A stretch of DNA of 64,000 nt from Pararge aegeria (GCF_905163445.1 NC_053201.1:9620001-9684000), one strand, 5' to 3'; positions 10,441 through 22,154 are shown, counted from the stretch's first letter. Translations and numbers: made by a program. Notes: a model not told the origin generated them from the sequence alone.

Positions 10441-11115
10441 TACTTCTATTTTTTAATTATTATTTTCCAGTGTCTTCTTCTGTTTTTGAGTGTACTTATA
10501 TTGACCATTATCAGTTTACTTACTAATACTACATACTAACTAACACGCTAACTAATATAACACGCTATCCCAATGTGATTATAACGTCATGGACCATAGT
10601 AGTGATGTATGGCTTGGTATTTTAGTAAGCCACATTCATAAACCTTTAATACGCACAAATGCTCAGTCGTTGAAGTACTACCTTTATTAGTTTAATGTAA
10701 ATTCATTCTATTACTGTATTAAAACAAACCATAATTTTAATGTGGGTATAATTTAACAATACCTAGAGTAAGAACAGTTGTTTAATTTGCCCTGAAGTAA
10801 TTAAGCAAATAAGAGAAATGTTACATTATTTGTAGCTCCTACATACCAATTAATTGTAAGCGAAATTTTCCTTTAATTTGGAAACAATTGATAATATTGA
10901 AAACAATTTTCAAATCATAATTAGCAAGCAAAACAAAAGAATTACTTATATTATGTTAAATTCATATTATTCTTTATTTCTAATTACATTTTTCTGAGAA
11001 ATATTTTCAGACAAACTGCGCCCCGCAGTGTTACACGCGATAGATAAGTCTGCACACTAAATTTCAAGAAAAAAAAGTTACGTCTCCAGACTTACTCAAT
11101 CCCTATCCCTACTTC
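10441..11115. other. No gene seen
   Basis: AT-rich single-copy-looking DNA with no terminal repeats, no open frames and no recognised repeat family. Confidence 0.4.
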
Positions 11116-11117
11116 CC

Positions 11118-12001
11118 TACTAATATTATAAATGTGATTGTGAGTTTGTTTGTTACGCTTTCACTAGAAAACTACTTAACTGATCATCATGAAACTTTGC
11201 ACACATATACCTGGAGGTATCAGAAGTAATATAGGATAATTTTTATCCCGTAATTAATCTTCTTTCGGGAGAGGGGATCAAAATGTTTGACGATTTTACA
11301 CCATAACTCTGTCAAATTATAACCGATTTAAATAATTATTTTTGTTAAGTTAAGTTTAATTTTTATTTAATAAAGTGCTTTAAAATATAAATATAACCTA
11401 AAATAAACTATTTAAAACTAAATAAAATCTAAAACGTCCTCGAAACACACCACAGTTCCTAAGATGCTGGCAGCATTGCCCCTTTGGATGGCCAAACTAA
11501 TTCGTTGGCCAAGGTATCCCGCTCTAGGATCACCGGTAGACTCGATAACCCTTTTCGATAATTCTTTGAAAAGGGCTCTTGCCTCTGGACCCCACGGTCC
11601 CAAAGTCTCTACTCCAAAAGGCACAAAAATTACCTTCCTATAGAGTTTATAATATCTGTTTAAATTTGCCCAAATTTCGTGTAGATGTGATGAATATGAT
11701 TGGACTAAATAAAAAATGTTAGAAATTTTCTTCGTTAACCTATAGCATAAATTTACGAACAATGCGATTTCGATTGTTCCTGTAATGATTACTATTCTTT
11801 GTAAATGATAGGCGGAGCTGGGACTGATCAGACAGTTCTTTTTAGACATTGTTTATTATGTAGATTCAAAAATTTCTTAAAAGACTACACCACTTTTTTT
11901 TAATAAGAATTCACAACTTAAAAATTTCAGTAGAACTACACCTGAACTGAATGCCACATGTCTCAAAAATAAACGCAGACAAAGTCGCGGGTGATAGCTA
12001 G
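11118..12001 (+). mobile_element. Helitron-like non-autonomous element split by a LINE B fragment
   Basis: Starts with the 'actaatattataaatg' phrase common to several copies here (49960, 50790, 56070). It ends 'aacgcagacaaagtcgcggg...agctag' at 11998-12001 followed by T, the CTAG|T form of Helitron 3' ends. A LINE B fragment at 11340-11640 lies between them. That the two ends belong to one element is inferred. Confidence 0.5.
11340..11640 (-). pseudogene. LINE family B: ORF2 C-terminal remnant
   Basis: On the minus strand 11633 to 11418 reads VIFVPFGVETLGPWGPEARA, then LFKELSKRVIESTGDPRAG, then YLGQRISLAIQRGNAASILGT. This is the conserved extreme C-terminus seen in many LINE reverse transcriptase ORFs (the IQRGNAASILGT signature). 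One residue is missing relative to the copy at 36271-36495 (GYLG versus GSYLG). The frame stays open upstream to 11849, but that part is not recognisable. Sequence beyond the stop, to about 11340, resembles the 3' UTR of the other copies. There is no RT core, so this is a 5'-truncated dead copy. Confidence 0.75.
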
Positions 12002-12049
12002 TATTATATAATGAACCAAATTTGGAGGAACATGACAAACTATAGCTTT

Positions 12050-12275
12050 AGACATCGATATAGCTCGTCAACGTGGAATTCAGTTTTTCAGAAATCGCGC
12101 CGGAACCATGGTTTTTCCCGGGGTAAAAAGTAGCTTATATGTTATTCCCGGTTAAATCTATCTCCATTCCCATTCAAATTGATTCAGTAGTTGCGGCGTG
12201 AAGGATTAAAAACAACCATACATCCATGCGTCTTCACAAACTTTTATAATATTGGTAGGATAGGATAGGATAATA
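12050..12275 (+). repeat. Insect retroposon 3' end
   Basis: 'ccggggtaaaaagtagctta', 'aattgattcagtagttgcgg' and 'aacttttataatattggtag' are the stock phrases of a repeat class also seen at 19915-20105 and 33788-33975. Confidence 0.5.
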
Positions 12276-12515
12276 TTAGTAGGATATATTTATTATATTT
12301 CTATAAATTTTTGTTTTCATGATTTTTAGCACCGTATAATTCGTACGTCTGACGAACTTTCGTATCTCATTGTATACATCTTAATATGTATTAGAACATC
12401 AATATAATTGTGTGCACGACATAAGATGGTCCGTCAGGTGAGATCGCATTCCAAGGCCAACTTGTCATCAAATAAAAAAAGAGTGATCTTTCAACTTCAA
12501 GCCATAAGTTCAAAA

Positions 12516-12814
12516 TCTTAATATATATAAATCTCCTGTCACGATGTTTGTCCGCGATGGACTCCTAAACTACTGAACCGATTTTGAATTAAATGGGCAC
12601 ACCGTGAGCAGGCTGGTCCAACTTAAGAGATAGGATAGCTTAGATCTTTAATTATAGTCGCAATTTTATTTTATTGCAAATTATTTGTCTATAATTAATT
12701 GACAGTCACATGTTATATATATATATAGATACTACTATAATCATTTAAGGCTTAGCGATACTGAATACTTTAAAAACAAAATCAAACGCAGACGAAGTCG
12801 CGGGCAACAGCTAG
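12516..12814 (+). mobile_element. Short non-autonomous Helitron
   Basis: Begins TCTTAATATATATAAATCTC after an A and ends CAACAGCTAG before a T. This is the 5'-TC...CTAG-3' structure with insertion between A and T. A GC-rich subterminal stretch ('gacgaagtcgcgggc') precedes the 3' end. At 299 bp it has no coding capacity. It duplicates no target bases, as expected of rolling-circle insertion. Confidence 0.8.
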
Positions 12815-13067
12815 TTATTTATAAAGATCGGGTTGTGTAGCGTTTTAGAATTTTGTATATATTACCATTTATTCCATATCATCCATATATTACCATTATC
12901 ACCACCGCTATCATGATTACGTGGCATCTATAACCAAGCTATCATAGGATGCGATGGTGATATGGAATACGGTGATCGAATCGGGAAAATTATCTGTAAC
13001 CCGGGTTAAAACTGCGTTGCTGTCGGGTGAGATCGCATATCATCGGGTTGTCTTAACGTAAAAAAAT
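12815..13067. other. No gene seen
   Basis: Contains two copies of 'catttattccatatcatcc / catatattaccattatcacc' style words and, at 13015-13040, a scrap resembling an S3 tail ('gtcgggtgagatcgca'). Confidence 0.35.
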
Positions 13068-13380
13068 TACGACCTCCCGCAACGGTGAGCGCTGTGGTTT
13101 CAAGTTCGAGGTCCCGGTTTCTACACCAGCGGCATTTTATATATCTGAATTTCCTCTGTTCTGGTCTGGTAGAAGGTTGCCGTGGCTAGTTACCACTTTA
13201 AAACGCAAAAACGTGCAGTTTAGCGATATAGTGTCGAAACCGATTTGGAGTATCAGTTTAAGATAACTGCCATGCTCCTTAACAGGTTAGCCTGCTACCA
13301 TCTTTGATTGCATCATCACTTACCACCAGAAGAGACTGCAGTTGAAGCTTTCTTGTAGTGGAATAAAAATGAACAAAAAA
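13068..13380 (+). repeat. SINE S3
   Basis: The head 'gacctcccgcaacggtgagc' is followed by 'gttcgaggtcccgg'. Further on are 'tggtctggtagaaggttgcc', 'aaaccgatttggagta', 'caggttagcctgctaccatc' and 'accaccag..gagactgcagt'. The last blocks recur inverted at 51331-51540. Confidence 0.7.
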
Positions 13381-13881
13381 TGTGTCGTTTTTTACGCAAC
13401 TTTAAGCTAAAAGTTAAAAAGAATTCACAAAATGGCTAGTTTTGAAAATGAATTTCATTTAGAAGTTCGAAATAACTCGAAGAATGTTCTAGAAACTCGA
13501 CAGTATGCGATTTATTTGTGTTAGTGAAACCATCGATTGGAATAGGAACTATGAATTTCTGTTTCCGATAGCGCTGTTATTTCAGACTTTGAGATTGAAA
13601 CTAGTATAATTAATTTGTTCACACAAATCGAGTTTCATTTGTAATTGTTTCATTGGAGCTTGTTATTATAAAATACGCTTTAGATTTGTACTAGGACAGT
13701 ATTCATTATCGAAAGATAATTTTGTGAGTTATTTTAATGGGTTAGTTTAAACAAACCTACGAGCTAGTCCTCTTTCACCATCATATCTATATCTTTACTG
13801 TAATCACAAGATATGGAATTTTATGCAAAATTAACGTTGTTATTATTTTAGAAATATACTCTCACGCCTGTGTACAAGACA

Positions 13882-13902
13882 AATATATATATATATATAT
13901 TT
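13882..13902. repeat. (TA)n microsatellite
   Basis: About ten TA units in 'aaatatatatatatatatat'. Confidence 0.9.
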
Positions 13903-13967
13903 AACTTTTACAGTTTTAACAAGATTGCAGGTTTGGAACCTTCTTTTAGATGTAGTGTAAATGAGCA

Positions 13968-14266
13968 GTAAGTAAGTATATAAATGTTGTTTTGGCCCAA
14001 GATAATATATGTACAGTAGAAAAAAAATTACTGATTCATGTAAAGTGGACAGCCGTTGTTGCAAGTCAAGAGTAGCAAAAATATATTTTTTTCTCTGTGA
14101 AGAACTACAGAGATTGTTATTCATAGTTCAAGTTTTTTTAATCTAATTTAGCAGGACTCAGCACCTTGAAAGCGGCTTCGAAGGTGTCTCGCATATAAGT
14201 GACAGTACATGATAAGGAACAGCGTAAGTAAGTATATAAATGTTGTTTTGGCCCAAGATAATATAT
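13968..14266. repeat. Exact 43-bp direct repeat pair
   Basis: 13968-14010 and 14224-14266 are identical ('gtaagtaagtatataaatgt' continuing to 'caagataatatat'), spaced 256 bp start to start. The sequence between them is unique. Confidence 0.85.
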
Positions 14267-14289
14267 AGAAATAATTAACAATTATCCTC

Positions 14290-15530
14290 AAAGAATTTTA
14301 ACTACGATTTCTTAGATTTTTGAAGTTATACTTCTTTTGGCGCGTTAGGAAAAAATTGTGAGAGTAAATTTTTACGATACGCGCGCACACCGTCACACCA
14401 AAACCCTGAAGCTAGCTTTGATAGGTTTGACAATTGTCAAAGTCTGCGGACTCATTCCGGTAATTTAATTATTCAATGGTACAAAAATCTCAAATTTAAA
14501 TTTTAATGTTGAGTGAAACTTGATAATGAGTCTATTAGTGTTCCAAATTTAATTATGTTTATTATGTCCATTTCTTTAAGTACGTACCAATACTTTTTTG
14601 TGATATTTAAATAGACTTTATTGAACTAGATAATGCGTTATAACTCTCAATTTATTAAATACCGTTTTTCTGTTTTTGTGTCGTTTTTTTCTACAAACTT
14701 AGAATAAGGCGAACGATAAAAAAATTTAAAAGATTATTATCTTGTTACTCCAAAGAAGTATAACTTCTATGCGTGTACACACACAGAGTTTTTTTTAAAT
14801 CTTTAAATAAAATAAAAATACTATTTTACAAATGCTGTATTTTAGTAGGTACTGCGGTATTTTATAATTTAATTTTTATAACGAATACTTTTTGCCTATA
14901 TTTTCGAAGTGTATATGTTCTTATTAGCTTAGCGACCAAAAAATTGCAAATGCAAATACGTACAAACGTATTTGCATTTGCAATTTTGCAAGCATTCAAT
15001 TGCTCCGATTAATGCCCTGCGACAATTATCTATAATTGTTATATAAAAGCACAATCATCCAGTTTAAAAAAACACCAGCTCTAAACATCATTATTTTAGT
15101 AAATAATAATCATACAAAAGTAGAACATTTAGAAATAGAAGCAGAATAATATTTCCTCGTGTTAGTCAATTCCACGGTACGAATGTTTCCTGTCGAGCAT
15201 AAAACAGATATTGAAAAATTGAAGCATTCAGTTGCGGTGAAAAACATTTAAAAGGAAGTTCTAGGTGAATACAAATTAACGACGGCTAAAACAAAAGGAC
15301 TCGCGCTCTCGGAAATATCTCGGATTTTGCCTCCAATTAAAACTTGAGCTCTTTTGTCGGAAACGCAAACGTAGTGAGGTGAAAACTTGATCGTTGACCG
15401 TCCTTTTGTTTAAATCGTTAAATAGATTCTTGAATGTAAAAAAGACTCCGCTTGACTTTATTTCATGAATGGAGCGTGAGAATTGAAAACAATTTCACGC
15501 CTTAATTACTCATTTAAATATGGAACGGAC
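14290..15530. other. Long stretch with no gene; hairpin at 14940-14987
   Basis: AT-rich. The 79-codon frame at 14773-15012 runs through the hairpin and shows no domain. The stretch 15150-15480 is slightly less AT-rich ('gacggctaaaacaaaaggac', 'cgctctcggaaatatctcgg'), but no coding frame is evident. Confidence 0.4.
14940..14987. repeat. Perfect 22-bp inverted repeat, 4-nt loop
   Basis: Arms 14940-14961 and 14966-14987 are exact reverse complements around ACAA. The arms contain 'attgcaaatgcaaatacgt'. No poly-T tract or flanking duplication follows. Confidence 0.9.
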
Positions 15531-15534
15531 ATCA

Positions 15535-15615
15535 ACATCAAGAGCCAATAACAGTCCACTGCTAGACTCCTCCCCAATGGGAGTGTTTGACCATAATCAC
15601 CACGCTGTAGCATCA
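15535..15615 (-). repeat. S2-like tail fragment
   Basis: 'ccaataacagtccactgcta...tcctccccaatgggag...ccaccacgctg' resembles the inverted S2 tail at 9785-9895. Confidence 0.5.
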
Positions 15616-16010
15616 CGTAGTAGATGTTAGAAGTAGCATAGAGAACGCTGCTGTCCGTTCACCTTAATCATTCTTAGAGCGTTCGTGCGACACCCGCGGG
15701 TAAACAGGGGGTAGTGGAAATGTATTCTGGTCTACCAAGAGGCACTTCATAAGCCGGCGGTACTCTGCGAAAAATCATGTTCTTACAAAGGCCTGCTTTA
15801 TATACTTTTTAAACCTCAAGTCTCTATGTTACAGTAAAAAAAATTGCATCACCACATTCCCGGAAGACTTTAGCAATCTAGGCAGCTTGCTAGGCTCCTG
15901 GAACGAGTAATAAGCTGGAGTAGCGAGCAAGAACAGTGGCAAATATTGACACACAAAAAGAGACGTGATTTTTTTTAAAGAAACAATTGAAGGATCAACC
16001 AGATGACCAA
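15616..16010. other. No gene seen
   Basis: The minus-strand 64-codon frame overlapping here begins inside a local 'ccagatgacc' duplication at 15998-16022 and has no similarity I recognise. Confidence 0.35.
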
Positions 16011-16014
16011 CCAG

Positions 16015-16215
16015 ATGACCCACCTGATGGTAAGATCACCTATAAACAGAGCACGTCTTGCACAAATTTAAGGCGTAGGTGTTAAGCCTGTAATTACACC
16101 GGCAACCACGCCCTTCAGACCGGAACATAGCATTGCAACAATGCTTAGCGGCAGAAATTAAAACAGCGATTGTACTTCCCCGGACGAGCTCTGTCACAAA
16201 TAGGTCTAATTACTT
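16015..16215 (+). repeat. R4 repeat
   Basis: 'cacctgatggtaagatcacc', 'cacgcccttcagaccggaac', 'attgcaacaatgctta', 'ccccggacgagctctgtcac'. These blocks align in order with 22155-22455. Confidence 0.7.
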
Positions 16216-16238
16216 GCGGAAAATGCCCAGAGTAACGA

Positions 16239-16383
16239 ATAATAAATAAAATTACTAAGATGACTGTTGAATAAACATAAATACAGATAAACACCCAGAC
16301 ATTGAAAAACATTCATGTTCCAGTTGTGGGAATCGACCGTGACTCAGAAAGCAGGGTCGCTTCCAACTGCGCCAGTCGGCCGT
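16239..16383 (-). repeat. SINE S1, 5' two thirds
   Basis: Inverted S1 with the head 'acggccgactggcgcagt' at its right end, 'ccctgctttctgagt' next, and 'aaacacccagacattgaaaa' upstream. The 3' tail block is missing. Confidence 0.8.
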
Positions 16384-16756
16384 ACTGAAGAAGTTGTCCA
16401 TAGGAAATAAAGGCGACATTTTTTATAAGATATCCAGTCTATCACTTCAGCTCTGTATACAGCACACATAATTAATTTAAATAATATACAGTACACACAG
16501 TGGATTTATATAAAGCATTAAATCAACACGATGTATTTGCAGAAAATAAATCAACGAATTTTCATGAGAAATTTTAATTGCCATTCATGTTAATTCGTTG
16601 CGATAATTCATTAATTAATCCTCCAGACCTAGAGTCCCTACATTCTCAATAAAAGGAGTTACATTTTTTTTTTAGTTAAACGGTTTTATCGATAAGAAAC
16701 AAATATAACAATAATAAATATGACACAAATAATGTACATATATTCGTATCGGTTTG

Positions 16757-16958
16757 CAGTTTGCAGTGACCCTGCTTTCTGAGCCCTAGGCGGTGGGAAA
16801 ATGTATGTGTGATGAGCATGAATGTTTTTTTTCTCTGCATGTTTATATGTCTACATAAAAATATTCATCAGTCATCTTAGTACCCATAACACAAGCTACG
16901 CTTACTTTTGGACTTGGTGGCGATGTGTGTATTGTCGTAGTTTATTTATTTATTTATT
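16757..16958 (+). repeat. SINE S1, damaged B box
   Basis: Begins inside the head at 'tgcagtgaccctgctttctg', lacks the 'gggttcgattcc' B box, then runs through 'attcatcagtcatcttagta' to 'gtggcgatgtgtgtattg' and (TTTA)n. A 66-codon frame here is chance. Confidence 0.8.
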
Positions 16959-17079
16959 GTGTGTATATGTATTGTATGTGTATCCCTGTGAATTTTCTCT
17001 GTGCTATACAATAAAAATATAATCAATCATTCATTTATTCAATGTACTAAAAGCTACCCACTAAAAATTAATACGTGTA

Positions 17080-17200
17080 AGGACAAGTCATCTTTAGACC
17101 TACTTAGCGATAAGGCCGCCTTTTGTATCCTAGTACATTCTTTATTCTTTTTTTTCTGAACTTGATATGGTGTACAAATATGGAGTATAAATAAAAAAAA
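17080..17200 (+). repeat. LINE family E 3' tail
   Basis: 'cctacttagcgataaggccg', 'ttgtatcctagtacattc' and 'ggtgtacaaatatggagtat' align with 57985-58105. Confidence 0.75.
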
Positions 17201-17835
17201 TTATAGCATTAATGACTTTAAAATAAAATATGAGTAATAATGGTGGGGCGTAGCCACATAATTAAGTACACACAGAATCCGTGTACCCGAATCACGAAAT
17301 ACCTACTGTTAAAGGGTGCGTCATACTATATTTCATAACGAATCACCATGTAAAAATATTAAACCAGAAGAAGCATATTTATTTTTCCATACAAACTAAT
17401 TCAAAACATTTTAAGTGTTAACTTATGACAACCCTATTGAAGATAAAAGACCGATACGCGCATAGAACCTACTCTATGGGACGCGTACCTTTTTATAGTA
17501 CAGTAAATAAGATTGATTTTAATTTTGCATGTTACGAGTATCTTGTTTTTTTTCAGTAACTATGGCAGTGGTTTACTCAATAACTACTTATTGGCGTTTT
17601 GGTTGTACAGATAAGTCTCAGAAACATTTCAAAAATGTGCCTCTAAAGCATGTGAAGTTTTATTTCGGTTTTCATTAACACGTTGTATATTACTGGTCAA
17701 AATCAGATCGAAATAAAAAACAATTATTTAACACTTCAAAGGGGCAATAGCGGCAGCATTTTGGGTACCATGCCGATAAGTGAACAGTTAGACGGCTTAT
17801 ATCTTTTGTAAATATTAATGTTAGTTTGTAAATAT
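17201..17835. other. No gene seen
   Basis: AT-rich, no terminal repeats or conserved frame found. Confidence 0.4.
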
Positions 17836-17839
17836 AATT

Positions 17840-18115
17840 ATGTTTTTTTCTAATTAAACCTAAAATATAATCTAAAATAAACCATGTAAAATTAAATAAA
17901 ATCTAGAACGTCTTTGAAACCACCGCAGGAAGGCACAGTTCCTAAGATGCTGCCAGCATTGCCCCTTTTGATGGCCAAACTAATTCTTTGGCCAGGGTAA
18001 CTCCCGCCCGCTCTAGGATCACAGGTAGACTCGATAACTTTTTTTGATTATTCTTTAAAAAGAGCTCGTGCTTCCGGACCCCACGGTCCCAGAGTCTCTA
18101 TTCAAAAAGTCACAA
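17840..18115 (-). pseudogene. LINE family B: ORF2 C-terminal remnant, disrupted
   Basis: On the minus strand the same C-terminal region as at 11418-11633 is legible in pieces (an ESG/TLGPWGPEARALF-like piece, a KVIESTCDPRA-like piece, QRISLAIKRGNAGSILGT), but indels break the frame. Its 3' UTR ('aataaaatctagaacgtc' read on the plus strand at about 17897) matches the other copies. Confidence 0.65.
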
Positions 18116-18644
18116 AAATGAAACTGATAAGAACTAGTTGAATACGATGAAGTTTATGTTTAATTAGATAATTTTTAATTAGTGGAAAATAACATAGAGG
18201 AATTTCAAGAGACTGTCGAACATTATTAGTATGATATGTCATAAAAAAATAAAAATGATTCACAATATAAAAAAATTTAAAAATTAAATGAAGTTGATAT
18301 AAAATTAAAATGACATAAAACTCATACTTTATTTTATGTTGTTTTATATTAAATTTTGTGTCGGTACACAATACAACATATCAGGTGTGTAATAAGGTGT
18401 GTAACATTTTTAAGTCCGTTCACGAATGCGATCGAACTGCTGGTAAATGCTTTTGGTATTTAGTTTATGGATTCGATTTGTGGTTGCGATAGCGATCGCA
18501 CCCAATCAATTATATAATACCGTAAGATTATCTGAGGATAAACAGGGTTAATTATTGTACCAAATGCGCTTGTATCTCTATGGGGAGCCTGCTGATATTG
18601 TTTTGTAATAAGACTAACGCACATTATCCAATAGTCTATTCTGT

Positions 18645-18985
18645 ATTCAATGTAAGCTTACAGAAAAGTTCTATTATAGTATTAAAGACTACGTCAACGA
18701 TGGAAATGCTTGGGTGTAAATTATTGCTCTAACCAGGTTCTTTAATTATTTTAAATGGTAACGTGAGATGGTGATAGCAAAAAAAATAACCGGTTAAGTT
18801 TGCCGTGGGCTTCATAGACCAGGGCGCGTTTGGAAACCTCGTAGCCTCGTAACCTCGTTTTAAGTTGACGAATTTAGCTATCGCCGTCAACTCACTTCTA
18901 TGTCATATTGTACATGTAATGTACGCATCAAAAGTGCCGTCACTGTGCCATTTGAATAAAGAAATATTTCACTCTTTGACTTTTA
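18645..18985 (+). pseudogene. LINE family A: ORF2 C-terminus and 3' UTR
   Basis: 18653-18710 reads KLTEKFYYSIKDYVNDGNAWV followed by a stop. It is closely related to the tails at 540-594 and, inverted, 5430-5490. The 3' UTR runs through 'agatggtgatagcaa' and 'ggcgcgtttggaaacctcg' to 'tttgaataaagaaatatttc'. The upstream polymerase region is absent, so this is a 5'-truncated insertion. Confidence 0.75.
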
Positions 18986-18989
18986 CTAT

Positions 18990-19385
18990 AACCGCAAATC
19001 TTGCGATAGTTGTTAAAAAAATTCCAAATTAATTTATTTCAAGTAGGCACAATAAAGCAAAAATTTCCCAACTTATAGGTTCAGATTGTCAGATTGACAA
19101 GTCTTGGTTGCTGATGAAAATAAAAAAAGAGCGTCAACTTTATCAAAATGCCACCGCTTTACGCTATTGTAGTGGAATCCCAGTAGAGCTTCCACGATCG
19201 AAACAAAAACTTTCTACCAATTAACAATTTAGTTATTAACAAATTGTTTTACAAACACGATATATACCTCAGTAAAATAAAGTTAAAAACTAGCCACCGA
19301 CATGCTCTTGCTTTGAAGGATTTTACAACGAAGTACGAGTGAACAAGTACTACTATATATTATTGAAAGTGAAAGTACTTATTTT
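18990..19385. other. No gene seen
   Basis: 19030-19050 'atttatttcaagtaggcaca' is a short R3-like scrap. Otherwise nothing recognised. Confidence 0.35.
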
Positions 19386-19655
19386 TCCCATCTTTAACTT
19401 AGCAGCTAGGCAAAGAAGTAACGTGATTGTGCATGAAAACAACTAGGTATGCATAGCAACAATAATCAATTTTATTTAAAAAAAATCTATTTATATCTAC
19501 TGACTAGATTATAAACGTAAATTGAACATGCGTCTAAAAGATCGGAAAAGTAACTAACGTACTTTAAGTTAGTTAGTTTTCCCATACAGAGCAAAGAAGC
19601 AACGTGATTTTGCATGAAAATAACTATCCATTGCAGAGCAACAATAATCAATTTT
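19385..19655. repeat. Imperfect direct repeat, ~85 bp units 190 bp apart
   Basis: 19385-19472 and 19575-19655 share 'caaagaagtaacgtgatt.tgcatgaaaa.aact' and 'gcaacaataatcaatttta'. The intervening 100 bp is unique. Confidence 0.7.
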
Positions 19656-19914
19656 AAACCCTAAAAATAAACTAACGATGCGTCTGATTCTCTTATTAAG
19701 CGATTAGTAGAGGTTAATCCTCTACTGCTGGGGATATTTACGAATTTGTGTCGCTAGGTACCAGTCCAGACCAGTTTGACCAGACTCCGGGACGCGAATC
19801 TATGACAACCGCTCCACCTCATCGCAATGCCTTCCACCGTCAACACCCAAAGAAAAGGCTTTTATATTCAACAGCTGTTGCGTTGCTCGACTATACATCC
19901 TAGTTTCTTACTTA

Positions 19915-20105
19915 CGTTTTTATTCAGAAATCTCGTTCGAACCGTTTAATTTTTTGGGACAAAAAGTAGCCTATGTTACTCTCCGTCCTTTCAACTAAGT
20001 AACTTTATGCTTAATACAGAGGTAATTGGTTGCTAAGTAAGGGCGAGAAGAAAAGACAAATAAATTAACAAACACGCTTTCGCATTTATAATATTAGTAT
20101 GGATT
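19915..20105 (-). repeat. Retroposon or Helitron-like fragment
   Basis: 'gggacaaaaagtagcctatg', 'ttggttgctaagtaa' and the terminal 'tttcgcatttataatattag' match in inverse order the copies at 49960 and 50790. Confidence 0.55.
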
Positions 20106-20405
20106 GCATTGAAAATATTTCTAGACAACACGGTGTCATGCTGCTTGCAGAGTCCTGTGAGACCCTGCTATTTTTTTGTGATCCTCCGTCCACCTGGTGG
20201 GGGTCTACTAACGCAACGTTTTCCGGTGCTGGGTCGCCTCCACTCGAGCATATCATCACCAAGACGCTAGACTAAGCCTGAGCTTTCGTTCTACGACGGA
20301 TCTTTTTATTTTTCTTTCAGTCTTTCAGTGTTTCTTTTGATTCAGTATATATATAGAGATACATCAGTATCTTCATCATCATCTTCAGTATATATATACT
20401 TAAGT

Positions 20406-20796
20406 CTAATATTCCCGTTTTCGCTAACGAAGTAACCTAATCAAAGAAGAATCCTAGGCAGAAATATACCTTTCACTAAATATTTTTATCAGGCAATCAT
20501 ATAACCGGACTTGTCTACGGTTCTTGCAACAAGGTATTGTTTTTTTGTGTTTGTATTATCGTATTTTTCATTTTTCGTATGGAATTAAGGTTATTAAAAA
20601 ATTATCAAATTTATATTTTTTTCGCCTTTCAAATATCTAGACTTTACGATCCGCAGAATCGGTGCCGTAACTTTCTCTAGACGGCGTTAAACATTACATA
20701 ACAGTTCGGAAAACTTTTGTTTTTCTCTAGGAATCGTCTAAATCACTAGGCCCGTGATTAAGGCGATTCCTAAGGTTTAGTGAGAACGGGAATTAG
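20406..20796. mobile_element. MITE with 'cccgttttcgctaa' terminal inverted repeats, copy 1
   Basis: The left end 'attcccgttttcgctaacg' (20411) and the right end 'tttagtgagaacgggaat' (20777-20792) are near-perfect inverted repeats. The interior words 'ggttcttgcaacaa', 'gtgtttgtattatcgtattt' and 'cttattaaggcgattcct'-like recur in copy 2 at 23190-23826. It has no coding capacity. Confidence 0.7.
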
Positions 20797-20809
20797 CATC
20801 TTTTTTATT

Positions 20810-21720
20810 GTGGGGAAATCCCCATGGATATGGTATAGGTTATGTCGGACTTCTACCGGCACACAATCACCCACTGCTCCATCACCGACTGAGTGGTTCT
20901 GAGCTTTCCAATCAGACCCATAGTAGGAATATGCACACACACTTTTCTTTGTAGGTACTCAGAAGTTAAATAAATTCCGCAGCCCAAATGTCGCATTGTG
21001 CATAAATTATGGTGGCGAATTTATTTTAATTTGCCTCCGAATTCATAATAAATAGGTACTGTTTGCGGGAAATAAATAAACGAATTTTACTGACATTGCC
21101 TTTTAATTGCCGTACACGTCTCTTGATATTTATTTTGGGCATTATATTGTTTTAAATGTAGTTGTAGTGTTCACTTATTTATTTATGTATAAATTACATA
21201 CCCTGTAGAAGTGGCCTGGGAAATAAAAGAAACATATTGTATTTTTTCATACCTGTACCTGTACCATAAATGCAAAAGTGTGACAGTCCGGATGTTTGTT
21301 ACTTATGTTCAGCTCAACTACTGCTCAATACCTTGATGAAATTTAATAGAGAGATAACTTCCATCTATTAGAAAGTTAAAGGGTACTTGTAACCCGGCGG
21401 ATAGCTTAGCAGAATAATTGATTCCTACAAAATGTTGCACATGGAGACAGACAATTTAGACCTAGGTACTCTTTAGCCCGGGTAAATAAATGTATCTCAA
21501 GAGATTTTGAATAAATTAAAACATAAGTCGGTTGAAAAGCGAGGAAGTCACAATAGATTGTTATTTGTATTTGTAGAACTATATTTGTTTGCTTATTTGT
21601 TTATCTATAACATGTTAGGCTACTATGTTTAGCTTAAGCTGACGTGATAAAATTTGGCGTAATGAAGGCATGTAAAGGCATCGTTATTTCCGCAGGGAAT
21701 ATGTTACAAGCTTAGTTCAT
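20810..21720. other. No gene seen
   Basis: AT-rich. 21400-21490 ('acccggcggatagctta', 'agcccgggtaaataaatg') may be worn retroposon sequence. No frame is supported. Confidence 0.35.
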
Positions 21721-21724
21721 TTTT

Positions 21725-22106
21725 GACGTGACAACGTCTTATAATTCGATGGAGCCGGCTGCACGCATGAAAAACCTGACGTATGCGGCGTTACCTCGCT
21801 CTGAGGCGTTCCATTCAAGGCTTGAAGTGCAAGCGAGAGCGCGGAACGAGCGACAAAGAGGCACAATCGGCCTCCGCGTTCGTCATCTGTCTCTCTCCTA
21901 CTTGAGTGAGCGATGCGTCCGCGTGGACAGCTTCTGTACAATAATACGTTTACATGTTTTCGGCAAGGATCAAGTGCAATGAAAAGTTAATGTGGTGTCA
22001 ATTGTTTATAGCAACGATAATATCTATCAAACAAATAAAATTAAAATTTTCTTATGAAAAATGTAACCATTCCATCAGTATTTTCTTACGACGTTGTCAC
22101 GTTCAA
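21725..22106. mobile_element. Non-autonomous TIR element, 382 bp
   Basis: 'gacgtgacaacgtctta' at the left and 'tacgacgttgtcacgttc' at the right form inverted ends of about 16 bp with one mismatch and one indel. The left half (21745-21935) is unusually GC-rich for the window and open on both strands, but it has no recognisable protein. No clear target duplication. Confidence 0.55.
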
Positions 22107-22154
22107 CTATCGTCAGTAAGCCGACTTTACAGACAACCAATTTTTTTATAATAA

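Noticed and set aside
21728..21982. Paired overlapping frames on both strands in the GC-rich part of the TIR element
   Set aside because: Open on both strands because of composition. No motif and no conservation evidence within the window.
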